Shown here: piece by piece, positions 1 through 7,912 of the stretch | Layout: each line of letters begins with the position of its first letter | Position numbering within the stretch: position 1 is the stretch's first letter | Assembly: GCA_016213245.1 (NCBI GenBank) | Contig: JACRBC010000153.1 | Location: forward strand, 1-64,000 | Reading direction: 5' to 3' | DNA: 64,000 bases | Origin: Candidatus Solibacter usitatus | GTDB taxonomy: Bacteria > Acidobacteriota > Terriglobia > Bryobacterales > Bryobacteraceae | Position numbers and translations under genes: made by a program | Notes under the pieces: generated by a model | Database searches by the model: none | Seen by the model: only the letters and a program-made list of their open reading frames with translations | What the model was told of the DNA's origin: nothing

Positions 1-86
1 ATAGGCTGTGAGCGGTCAAAACCGCGAGAACAAATTGCCGGCGCGGTCGCCGGCGAGGTATAACAATCCTTGTCCTGCCTTACGCC

Positions 87-135
87 CATTGGCCGGTTTT
101 GAGGTGTCCCTCATTGGCCGGTTTTCAGGTGTCCC
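87..135. repeat. Two direct copies of a 24-bp repeat, possible insertion-sequence end
   Basis: Copies lie at 87-110 and 112-135 and differ at one base (GAGGTG versus CAGGTG); the core is GGCCGGTTTT followed by AGGTGTCCC. The second copy ends exactly where a mannosyl-3-phosphoglycerate phosphatase reading frame loses similarity to its family. Short repeated ends of this kind are typical of IS21-like elements, but no transposase is visible because the window starts 86 bases upstream. The repeat itself is seen directly; the IS assignment is inference. Confidence 0.6.
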
Positions 136-253
136 CCGAGGTCCAGGGGACTTGCTGGCGCTTCAGGCGGTCGAGCGCCGGCCGCGCCGCTTCCCAAGAG
201 TACGTGTCATGATCCAACAGGGTCCCGTCGAGATCCGTGAAGACGAGATACAT
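125..253 (-). pseudogene. Truncated mannosyl-3-phosphoglycerate phosphatase (HAD family), N-terminal fragment
   Basis: Reading the minus strand from an ATG at 253 gives 42 residues. They begin MYLVFTDLDGTLLDHDTYSW and continue through a helix resembling AARPALDRLKRQQVP before reaching TGA at 125. FTDLDGTLLD is HAD motif I (DxDGT, residues 7-11). The following DHDTYSWEAARPAL is characteristic of the MpgP/YedP phosphatases, which are normally about 250-280 residues long. Similarity stops after the VP that should lead into motif II, and the remaining codons come from the 112-135 repeat. I read this as a gene cut by a mobile-element insertion. The rest of the gene is not in the window. Confidence 0.7.
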
Positions 254-351
254 ATGACGCCCACCCCAGACTACAGTAACTGGGAAGTGCGGATGGATCA
301 TGTCCGGACTCCGTTTTCCAGCAAGAATGCCTGTAGGGAGGACCGCGAATC

Positions 352-1701
352 ATGGGATCCCGAAGTTGGCTGATACTCTCGCTCGGGTTCGGCACGTTGA
401 TTCTCTTGATTGCGCTCCTCGGGTTTGGCGCGATGCGAAGGGCGCAGAATCTGCACGAGCAGGCGATGTCCGCTCACGTGGCATACCTGCAGACCGACAC
501 CGTGTTGCGGGAGATCCCTGCCGACCTGTACATGAGCGGCATCCTGATTCGGGACTACCTTTTGGACCCGTCGCCCACAACAGCTCCCGAATATCAAGAG
601 GAGCTCGTGTCACTGCATTCTTCAATTCGGCAGCGACTCGACCTTCTTGCTCAGCGATTGGGAAGTGGAGAAGAGACGACGAGTCTTCGCCAACTGCGGA
701 CAGAACTTGAAGCGTATTGGAAATCGGTGGATCCGATCCTGACTTGGTCTCCCCAGGACAAGCTAGCATTCAGCCGGATGTTCCTTCGACAGGAGGTGCT
801 CCCGCGGCGGGAGGCAGTTGTGGCTCTGGCACGCGAAATCAGCGAGATTAACGCCGCGAACCTACGAAAGGAACAGCGGAGACTCCAGGGGAGCCAGGAG
901 CTGTTTCAGAGTTTCCTGCGCAGAACCGTTGCCTTGGCGCTTGCTCTCGGCCTGGTTGTCGCCGTGATCAGCACGGCCCGGGTGGCCGTCCTCGAACGCC
1001 GTAGCGAGCGACAGCGCGGACGGGCCGAACACGCGGAAGGGGAACTGCGGCGGCTCTCGCGCAAGCTGGTGCAGACACAAGAGGAAGAGCGGAAGTCGCT
1101 GTCGCGCGAGCTACACGATGCGGTCGGCCAGATGCTGTCCGCCATGACCATGGAACTCGGGAATCTGGAGTCTTTCATAACGTCCTCGCCCGAGAAACTA
1201 CGCGAACGGTTGAACGAAGCCCGGAGCCTGAATGCCGAAACCTTGCGCGAAGTTCGCGCCCTGGCGATGGGGCTGCGGCCGACCATGCTGGACGAACTCG
1301 GACTAGGACCGGCGCTCCGTTGGCAGGGGCGGGAGTTCTCGCGCAGAAGCGGCGTGACGGTGACGGTTCAAATTGATGGCGACCTCGATGGCTTACCGGA
1401 GGCTCACCGAACCTGCATCTACCGGATTGTCCAGGAAACTCTCACCAACTGCGCCAGGCACGCCCAAGCGAAGAGTATCCGAATCTCGATCTACGGACGA
1501 CACGATTGGGTAAAGCTTTCCATTCAGGACGATGGTGTCGGCTTCGATCCAGGCGGGGCGAATGCTCGCGGCCTTGGGCTGATTGGCATCCAGGAGCGGG
1601 TGCGCGAACTCGAAGGGACAGTCATCATCGTGTCCGCGCCAGAAAAGGGAACTATTGTGGAAGTGGAAGTTCCGGTTGGCGGAGGAGTGACCGCGGGATG
1701 A
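352..1701 (+). CDS. Membrane sensor histidine kinase, NarX/DegS (HisKA_3) type
   Basis: 449 residues. A first membrane segment (about 6-27) and a second (about 190-212) flank a roughly 160-residue extracytoplasmic helical sensor. A coiled linker follows with QTQEEERKSLSRELHDAVGQ, where His255 is the predicted phospho-acceptor of the HisKA_3 dimerisation domain. The HATPase domain has an N box (ETLTNCARHAQAK), a G1 box (DDGVGFDP) and GLGLIGIQERV. GGAGG at 337-341 supports the ATG at 352. The stop overlaps the next start (ATGA), so it forms an operon with the response regulator. The ligand is unknown. By eye this gene looks less GC-rich than its neighbours and sits beside a probable insertion end. 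Confidence 0.93.
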   Translation: MGSRSWLILSLGFGTLILLIALLGFGAMRRAQNLHEQAMSAHVAYLQTDTVLREIPADLYMSGILIRDYLLDPSPTTAPEYQEELVSLHSSIRQRLDLLAQRLGSGEETTSLRQLRTELEAYWKSVDPILTWSPQDKLAFSRMFLRQEVLPRREAVVALAREISEINAANLRKEQRRLQGSQELFQSFLRRTVALALALGLVVAVISTARVAVLERRSERQRGRAEHAEGELRRLSRKLVQTQEEERKSLSRELHDAVGQMLSAMTMELGNLESFITSSPEKLRERLNEARSLNAETLREVRALAMGLRPTMLDELGLGPALRWQGREFSRRSGVTVTVQIDGDLDGLPEAHRTCIYRIVQETLTNCARHAQAKSIRISIYGRHDWVKLSIQDDGVGFDPGGANARGLGLIGIQERVRELEGTVIIVSAPEKGTIVEVEVPVGGGVTAG

Positions 1702-2342
1702 TTCGTGTTCTGATCGCAGATGACCACGGCGTGATGCGCAAGGGCCTCCGTCTGCAACTTGAGCAGCACGAGGGGATCGAAGTGGTGGGCGAAGCGGCGG
1801 ACGGCCGTGAGGCGGTGAGACTCTCTGAGGAACTCCACCCAGACGTGGTAATGATGGATATCGGCATGCCGAACCTGAACGGAATCGAGGCGACGGCGCA
1901 GATATTGAAGCGTAATCCGAATACCGGGGTGATCATCTTAAGTGTCCACTCCGACGAAGAGTATCTCGTGCGCGCCCTTACCGCTGGCGCGAAGGGCTAC
2001 CTTCTCAAGGAAAGCGCCGACGTCGATTTGCTGCGTGCGGTCCAGGCGGTTGCCCAGAAGAAATCGTTCTTCAGTCCCACAGTCGCCAAGACACTCTTGG
2101 AGGACTACGTCCAGCAGATGAAGCAGCGCGGACTGAAAGATTCCTATGATTTGCTGACCGATCGCGAGAAGGAAGTTTTCCAACTTCTGGCGGAGGGCAA
2201 GCCGGCCAAGGAGATTGCCGCCATCTTGAACCTGAGCCCATATACCGTGGAGACCCATCGGACACACATTATGCAGAAGCTCGACATCCACAGCGCGGTG
2301 GATCTTGTGCTCTACGCAGTGCGCAAGAAAATCATTTCGTAG
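1698..2342 (+). CDS. NarL/FixJ-family response regulator
   Basis: 214 residues. The receiver domain starts MIRVLIADDH, with acidic pocket D8/D9, phospho-acceptor Asp54 in VVMMDIGMPN and conserved lysine in YLLKES. The C-terminal LuxR-type helix-turn-helix reads LTDREKEVFQLLAEGKPAKE followed by the recognition-helix region YTVETHRTHIMQKL. The start at 1698 overlaps the kinase stop and has GGAGGAG at 1681-1687; a longer upstream reading would lie inside the kinase gene and is rejected. It is the cognate partner of the preceding kinase. Target genes cannot be deduced. Confidence 0.95.
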   Translation: MIRVLIADDHGVMRKGLRLQLEQHEGIEVVGEAADGREAVRLSEELHPDVVMMDIGMPNLNGIEATAQILKRNPNTGVIILSVHSDEEYLVRALTAGAKGYLLKESADVDLLRAVQAVAQKKSFFSPTVAKTLLEDYVQQMKQRGLKDSYDLLTDREKEVFQLLAEGKPAKEIAAILNLSPYTVETHRTHIMQKLDIHSAVDLVLYAVRKKIIS

Positions 2343-2605
2343 AAGGCCCCGGCGTTGATGGACCCCAGGGTTGCATCCGGACCGGCAGTATTGGCGGCGG
2401 CGGACATAGCGGCTCTCACGTCCTGGCCACCGCCAGCCTCGATCCTCCTTCCAAAGCTGGCACACGCAGGCGCGCCTCAGAGACTCACATGCGTTTCGGT
2501 GGATGAGTGTTCGCGCCGGCTATGCTGGATCTCAGGTCAGCGAGGTAAGCAGGCGCCGCAAGGTGGGCACGCCGCATGGTGTTCTAATCAACCCAGAGGC
2601 ACCTC

Positions 2606-3835
2606 ATGAACCGGAGACACTTCTTATCAGCGACCGCGGCTGCATGGTGGCAGGCCGCAGGGCAATCCTACGGCACATCCACGGCGCCGGGGGCCGTGCC
2701 GGAGTGGGAGGCCGATCTGTTCGGCCTGGAGCGGCACTCGAAGACGCCGGTGACGGCACGCATCGAACTGCTGAAGGCGGGCCGGTCCTACTTTGTCCGC
2801 GCCACGTCGAAGGAAGGGGTGCAGGGGATTGCGCGCGTGAAGCAGATTGAGGACTATCTGCCAATGCTGACGCGTGTGGCGATGCCGTTTTTCGCCGGCA
2901 AAGACGTCAGGCGGCTGGAGACGCTGATGGACGAGTTCTACATCCGCAACTACAAGCTGGCTGGACAAGCTCTGTGGGCGCCGGCGGCCTACGTGGAGCA
3001 GGCGCTGTTCGACCTGTACGGCAAAACGGTGGGCAAGAGCGTGGGCGCGCTGCTGGGCGGCGTGAAGCGCACGCAGATTCCGGTGTACCTGTCGGGTTCC
3101 GGCCGCGAGACTACGGCGGAGGAGGAGGTGGCGGTTTACCAACGGGGCCTGGCGGAGACCGGTGCGCGGGCGGTGAAGTTCAAGATCGGCGGGCGCATGT
3201 CGCGCAACGCCGACGCCTATCCGGGGCGCACGGAGAAGATGCTGGAGCTGGCCCGCAAGACCTACGGCGACAAAGTGGTGATCTACGCGGACGCCAACGG
3301 CAGCTACAACGCGGCCAAGGCGATCGAGGTGGGGAAGCTGCTGGCCGGGCTCAAGTGCGGCTTCTTTGAGGAGCCTTGCCCGTGGGAGGAGATCTCGGAG
3401 ACCAAGCGCGTGGCCGACGCGCTCTCCATGCCAATCGCCGGCGGTGAGCAGGACTCCAGTTTCTGGAAGTTCAGCCACATGATCGGCACGCGCACGCTGG
3501 ACATCGTGCAGCCGGACCTGAACTACAACGGCGGGTTCATCCGCGCGGCTCGGGTGGCGCGCATGGCGGCGCGGGCGGGCATCCCCATCACGCCGCACAA
3601 CACGCAGACCGGCGTGACGTCGTGCTACATCCTGCAATTTGCCTCGGCGATTCCGAACGTTGGTCCGTACATGGAGTATCCCTACCGGGGCAAGTACGAG
3701 AACGAACCCTGGCACTCGCCGCAGTTTGTGATTCGCGACGGGACCATCGCCGTACCCGAGGGGCCAGGGCTGGGCGTGGAGATTGACCCTGCCTATCTGG
3801 CGAAGGCGGCAGTGGTGTCAACGGCCGGCGGGTGA
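2606..3835 (+). CDS. Mandelate racemase/muconate lactonizing enzyme family protein, exported
   Basis: 409 residues in the enolase superfamily. The N-terminus MNRRHFLSATAAAWWQAAG is a Tat-like leader, as in many Bryobacterales sugar enzymes. Active-site elements in order are the KxK motif (K191, K193 in KFKIGG), metal ligand Asp229 (YADANG), the Glu of FFEEPCPWEE, the Glu of AGGEQDSS, Asp in DIVQPDLNYNGG and His in PHNTQTG. The reaction is probably proton abstraction from a sugar acid followed by dehydration or epimerisation; the substrate is not readable. It converges on the GH106-like gene, which suggests a shared carbohydrate context. The 263 bases upstream (2343-2605) show no gene. Confidence 0.88.
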   Translation: MNRRHFLSATAAAWWQAAGQSYGTSTAPGAVPEWEADLFGLERHSKTPVTARIELLKAGRSYFVRATSKEGVQGIARVKQIEDYLPMLTRVAMPFFAGKDVRRLETLMDEFYIRNYKLAGQALWAPAAYVEQALFDLYGKTVGKSVGALLGGVKRTQIPVYLSGSGRETTAEEEVAVYQRGLAETGARAVKFKIGGRMSRNADAYPGRTEKMLELARKTYGDKVVIYADANGSYNAAKAIEVGKLLAGLKCGFFEEPCPWEEISETKRVADALSMPIAGGEQDSSFWKFSHMIGTRTLDIVQPDLNYNGGFIRAARVARMAARAGIPITPHNTQTGVTSCYILQFASAIPNVGPYMEYPYRGKYENEPWHSPQFVIRDGTIAVPEGPGLGVEIDPAYLAKAAVVSTAGG

Positions 3836-3854
3836 GTGTTGGCGGCGGCCGTCT

Positions 3855-6800
3855 TCACGTCTCCACCAGCAGGCGCACCGGCCCCAGCAGCCCGGATGGC
3901 AGCAGCGGCGAGGCCTTCGTATACGGCCGGAATGGGCTGAAGGTGTACCGGCCTGTGGGACTGGCGCGGCCCTGCAGGAGCCATTCGGGCCAGGCTTTGA
4001 GCCGCCCCCTGTCGCTCCACTCGGCGTCTTCCGGCAGGTGCGCGTCGCCGATCATGCGGTTGGGCCAGAGGTTGGTGACTTTGATCTCCAGGAGATTCTC
4101 GCCGCCAGGGACGACACCTTCGAGCACGGCGTGAAACGGGCGGCGCCACAGGATGCCCAGGTCGTTCCCGTTGAGGCGCACGCGGGCGATCTCGCGCACC
4201 GAGCCGAGGTCGAGCGCGAGGCGACTGCCGGCCAGCGAGGCGGGGACGTGGATTGGCTTGCGGTAGACGGCCGTGCCGCTGTAGAAGCGGATGCCGTCCT
4301 CCGGCCGCTTGGACCAGTCCTCCAGGGTTGCGAGTTGAACCGGGCGGTCCGGCCCGCCGAGCTTCGGATCGAAGGTCACCTCCCAGGCGCCGCTGAGTTC
4401 CAGTGCGGTGCGCCGGCCTGAGAAGTTGCGGCCCGGCGCGCGCCCGGCGGACTTGTCGCGGAAGACGATGAAGTAGCTCTCCTCCGGTTCAAAGCGAAGC
4501 GGGATCAGCGTGTCGCCCTGGGGCGTGGAAGAAAACTCCGGCAGCGGCCTCATCGCACCGCTCTCCGGGTGCCACAACTCGGGAGCACGGCCGCGGACGC
4601 GGAAGGTGCACGCGGCTTCAACCGCGCGCGGCTCGCCGTTGCTGACGAAGTAGATGTCCATCGTCGCTGAGCGGCGATGGGCAAAGCGCAACGGGGCATC
4701 GGAGCTGAAGTCCGGCCGCACGCCCATCCGCATCCCCATCCCCGTCCCCATCAAAACCTGCTCGACCACCTCCGATGGCGGATAGAGCTCGACGTGCAGG
4801 GGCGAAAGGGTGTGCGGGATGGCCCACGGGCCGAGATCCAGGGCGGGCGAGGCGCCGCAGGTCCAACGCGCATCGGTGAGGATCACTTGTTCGCCGGCTC
4901 CGGGCCGGTCAATGGAGATGGCGCCGGCCAGTTCTTCCGGGTACTGCGGGTTGTCCGGCAATGCCACGTTCACCGATATTTCGTTCGCGCCCTGCCGCAG
5001 GTGGGGTTTCAGGTCGAAGATTGCCACCCGGCGGAAGCCCTCCAGGCGGTCGCGGTCCAGGATGGCGTCGGCCCACGACTGCGGGACCAGTGCGCCGTTC
5101 ACGCGAAGTTGAATGCCGCCCGAGGCGTGAAACTCGGCCACGGCGGTATCGGCTGAACCGGGAACTATCTCCAGGGTGCGGCGGAAATCGCGGGCGCCTT
5201 CCGATGACCAGATGCGCCGCGAGCGATAAAACGGCGGCACTTCACCCGGCGCCTTCCGGCGCGCGGCGACACCTTCGCCCCATACGACTCTACCCTTGCC
5301 GGCGCGCCGTTCGGCGACGCCAGCCGGCGGAGCAGCCCCACCCCACAACGCACCGGCGATGCGCCGCACTTCGCCGTCGCACTCCGGATAGCCGCTCAAC
5401 CCCGGAGCCTTCTCCGGCGGCAGTCCGATGACGGTGGCGCCCGCTTCGACCAGTTGCCTCACCTTGCCGAGCAGTTGGGGCGTCATTGCAGGTGATTCGG
5501 GCAGCACCAGCACGCGATACTCCATGCCGTCCGGCAACGCCAGCCGGCCGTTGCGCACGCTGACGCGGCCGAGCAGCGCCTCCGGCGTGCAGGCGTCGAA
5601 CTTGTAGCCGCGCGGGGCGAGCCGGGGCGACTGGAAGACGTTGGGCGCGCCTTCGGGGCTCAGGTAGAGCGCATCGGCCACCCACCGGCCTTGCCGCAAT
5701 ATGTGCTGGCAGCGTGCCGTGTAGCGGTGCCAGGGCTGCGAGAGCTCCCACCAGGTTTGCGTGCGGTCGCAGTGGATGCCGTGGACCGACAGGCTCAGTC
5801 CCGGCTTGATCTGTGGGAACGGCTGGTGGATCGAACGGTGGATCACGAAGCGGTTGATGCCTTCGCTGAAGGCCCAATCGCCGTTGGCTTTCACCGAGGC
5901 GGGGTGCAACTGCCAGGCGTCGCGCGGGCCGGAGGTGAAGGCCTCGGCGGCCACGACGGGACGCCCGTAGACGTGGGCGACGGAGGTGGCCTCCTTCACG
6001 CTGTAGCGTGCGTCGAAGAAGCCGCTCCAGAACTCGCACATGGGCACGTCGGCCGTCGCGCCCAGCGTCATGTCGTCGCAGGGCGTCATGTCGTAGGGCT
6101 CGATGGAAAGAAACAGCCCGGCCTTGCGCGCCAGCTCCGCCATCAACCGGCCGTGGTTTTCGGCGATGAGGTCGGAGACGGTCTGCCGCAGGTCCCAGAG
6201 GAAGCGTTCGGAGACCTCCAGGGTTTTGACAACGAGGCCCTGCATGACGGGCAGGAACGGAATGGGATCGTAGCCGCGGCGCCGCCGGAACTCGGCGGCG
6301 AAGCCGGCCGACCAGTTTTGCGCTCCGACCTCCCAACTGTCCAGGTGTGTCCCGGCCAGGGCTTTACGGGCGGCGCCGGCGTCGGCGACCAGGCGCGAGG
6401 TGAACTCGCGGAAGTGATCTTCGAGCGCGGCTCTTTCGAGCTTGTCGCATTCGAGCCCTTCCGACGGCGCCGGGCGGTTGGTCTGCCCGGTGCTGGTGTG
6501 GCCGAAGCGCAGGATGGTCCAATTGCCGGACGGAACGTCCCAGGTCAAGCGGCCCGCGGAGTCCATGCGCGAGCTGAGATCGATGATACTATTCGCGGCG
6601 ATCACTTGCTCCGGAGGCAGCGCGTCAAAGCGCGAGGGAATCTCGAACGCGGGGCGCACGCCGGGCTGTGAGGAGTATGGGCCGCGCACATAGAGGGCCT
6701 TTTCGCGAATGCCGTCGATGCGGTGCGGCGCCGCCGGGGAAGGGAAGGCCAGCACGGCGACGTCGCGGTAGAAGCCGCGCACGCTCTCCGGCTGGGGCAG

Positions 6801-7268
6801 CGGCGCGTCGAAGCGCGCGGGTCCTTGCACGTGAGTCTCCGACGCGGTCACCTTCTGCATCGATCGTTCGGGTGTGACCCACGCCCCGCCGCTACCGGTC
6901 CAGCCGGGCGCGCTGTTCATTTCGATTTGCAGGCCGAGACGCGCGCACTCCTCCATAGCGTGCCGGAAGAGCTCCCGCCACTGCGGGCTGAAGAACGCCA
7001 CCGGGCCCTTGGGCGTGGTGAGGGAGACCTCCATGGCGATAATGCCGCCGATGCCCACCCGCTGCATTGCTTCCAGGTCGGCGGTGATGCCATGGCGGCT
7101 GATGTTACCGTTCTTCCAGAACCAGTAGACCCATGGCCGGGCGTCATCGGGCGGCGAGACGAATTCGAGCGCCAACTCTGCCGGCGTGGTGGCGGGCGCC
7201 GGTGCGGCCGGGGCCACCGAGGCAGCCAGGGCCAGCCATTCGCGCCGCGTCAGGTCGATGGGATGCAT
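3855..7268 (-). CDS. GH106-like glycoside hydrolase (putative alpha-L-rhamnosidase), secreted
   Basis: 1137 residues. A leader (MHPIDLTRREWLALAASVAP) with a Tat-like arginine pair precedes the typical family opening PRPWVYWFWKNGNISRHGI. GIIAMEV, EMNSAPGWTGSGGAWVTP and SIEPYDMTPCDDM then follow along the catalytic barrel region. The C-terminal part has jelly-roll or galactose-binding-like modules, for example LALDLGSVREIARVRLNGND and NLLEIKVTNLWPNRMIGD. Length and module order fit family 106 rhamnosidases, which cleave terminal rhamnose from pectic or glycosidic substrates. The specificity is inferred from family only. The gene ends 19 bases from the convergent enolase-superfamily gene. Confidence 0.82.
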   Translation of the reverse strand: MHPIDLTRREWLALAASVAPAAPAPATTPAELALEFVSPPDDARPWVYWFWKNGNISRHGITADLEAMQRVGIGGIIAMEVSLTTPKGPVAFFSPQWRELFRHAMEECARLGLQIEMNSAPGWTGSGGAWVTPERSMQKVTASETHVQGPARFDAPLPQPESVRGFYRDVAVLAFPSPAAPHRIDGIREKALYVRGPYSSQPGVRPAFEIPSRFDALPPEQVIAANSIIDLSSRMDSAGRLTWDVPSGNWTILRFGHTSTGQTNRPAPSEGLECDKLERAALEDHFREFTSRLVADAGAARKALAGTHLDSWEVGAQNWSAGFAAEFRRRRGYDPIPFLPVMQGLVVKTLEVSERFLWDLRQTVSDLIAENHGRLMAELARKAGLFLSIEPYDMTPCDDMTLGATADVPMCEFWSGFFDARYSVKEATSVAHVYGRPVVAAEAFTSGPRDAWQLHPASVKANGDWAFSEGINRFVIHRSIHQPFPQIKPGLSLSVHGIHCDRTQTWWELSQPWHRYTARCQHILRQGRWVADALYLSPEGAPNVFQSPRLAPRGYKFDACTPEALLGRVSVRNGRLALPDGMEYRVLVLPESPAMTPQLLGKVRQLVEAGATVIGLPPEKAPGLSGYPECDGEVRRIAGALWGGAAPPAGVAERRAGKGRVVWGEGVAARRKAPGEVPPFYRSRRIWSSEGARDFRRTLEIVPGSADTAVAEFHASGGIQLRVNGALVPQSWADAILDRDRLEGFRRVAIFDLKPHLRQGANEISVNVALPDNPQYPEELAGAISIDRPGAGEQVILTDARWTCGASPALDLGPWAIPHTLSPLHVELYPPSEVVEQVLMGTGMGMRMGVRPDFSSDAPLRFAHRRSATMDIYFVSNGEPRAVEAACTFRVRGRAPELWHPESGAMRPLPEFSSTPQGDTLIPLRFEPEESYFIVFRDKSAGRAPGRNFSGRRTALELSGAWEVTFDPKLGGPDRPVQLATLEDWSKRPEDGIRFYSGTAVYRKPIHVPASLAGSRLALDLGSVREIARVRLNGNDLGILWRRPFHAVLEGVVPGGENLLEIKVTNLWPNRMIGDAHLPEDAEWSDRGRLKAWPEWLLQGRASPTGRYTFSPFRPYTKASPLLPSGLLGPVRLLVET

Positions 7269-7348
7269 GGGTGATTCCGTTCCTGGGTCCGCCAGGGAGC
7301 CCGAACCGCATCATATCCCGGACAGGTGCACGATCTTGTGTGTGAGAA

Positions 7349-7366
7349 TGTACACAGGCGAGTACA
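7349..7366. promoter_or_regulatory. Palindromic operator candidate of the toxin-antitoxin operon
   Basis: TGTAC at 7349-7353 and GTACA at 7362-7366 are perfect inverted arms separated by 8 bases, ending 4 bases before the antitoxin ATG. Ribbon-helix-helix antitoxins normally autorepress through short palindromes at exactly this place. The symmetry is seen; binding is inferred. Confidence 0.4.
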
Positions 7367-7370
7367 ACAG

Positions 7371-7628
7371 ATGACAGAGACCTTGAGCATTCGCATCGAT
7401 TCGGCCACCAAGCAGCGCCTGGAGGCCTTGGCGCAACGCTCCCGGCGTTCGAAGTCGTTCCTGGCGGCAGAGGCAATCGCTTCCTTCGTGGAAGCGGAAG
7501 AGTGGCAGATTGCGGAGATTCAGGCGGGTCTCGCCGAACTGGGTTCCGGGGCGGAGGTGAGCCACGACCGAGTGTCGAAGTGGCTGGCGTCGTGGGGCAC
7601 AAAGGCTGAGACGAAAGCGCCGCGATGA
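7371..7628 (+). CDS. CopG/RHH-family antitoxin
   Basis: 85 residues. The ribbon-helix-helix motif is at the N-terminus (MTETLSIRIDSATKQRLEAL then RRSKSFLAAEAIASFVE). The C-terminal tail (KWLASWGTKAETKAPR) probably wraps the toxin. The start at 7371 was chosen because the family motif begins there. The stop overlaps the toxin ATG (ATGA). It should neutralise the ParE-like product and repress the operon through the palindrome just upstream. Confidence 0.85.
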   Translation: MTETLSIRIDSATKQRLEALAQRSRRSKSFLAAEAIASFVEAEEWQIAEIQAGLAELGSGAEVSHDRVSKWLASWGTKAETKAPR

Positions 7629-7912
7629 GGATTGTCTGGCCGCGGCGGGCCGTTCGCCATCTGACGGCGCTCCGCGACTACATCGCGACGGACTTGGAGA
7701 AGAGCGCGCGCGACATCGCGGCGCGCATTCTGGGTGCGGTGGAGAGGCTGGCGATACAGCCCGCGATGGGGCGGCCCGGCCGGTTGCCGGGCACGCGTGA
7801 GTTGGTGATTCCGGGCACGCCGTTCTTCATCCCCTACCGGGTACGAGAGGGCCGGTTGGAGTTGATCGCCGTGATCCACGGGCGCCGCAATTGGCCAGCC
7901 GTCAAAAAGTGA
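7625..7912 (+). CDS. ParE/RelE-family type II toxin
   Basis: 95 residues, the normal length for this fold. Family features are WPRRAVRHLTALRDYIATD, the helix with AVERLAIQPAMGRPGR, TRELVIPGTPFFIPYRV and the closing strand LELIAVIHGRRNW. This C-terminal H-G-R-R-x-W pattern is typical of ParE proteins, which usually target DNA gyrase rather than cleaving mRNA. The gene is translationally coupled to the CopG antitoxin. Its last 11 bases overlap the end of the convergent TonB-receptor gene, so it is tightly embedded and probably functional. Confidence 0.85.
   Translation: MRIVWPRRAVRHLTALRDYIATDLEKSARDIAARILGAVERLAIQPAMGRPGRLPGTRELVIPGTPFFIPYRVREGRLELIAVIHGRRNWPAVKK

Noticed and set aside
8-373. 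121-residue plus-strand ORF at the left edge
   Set aside because: It runs antisense across the repeat copies and the mpgP remnant and into the kinase start; its composition is that of a shadow frame.
1506-1697. N-terminal extension of the response regulator
   Set aside because: It lies wholly inside the kinase gene in another frame; the family start and a good ribosome site are at 1698.
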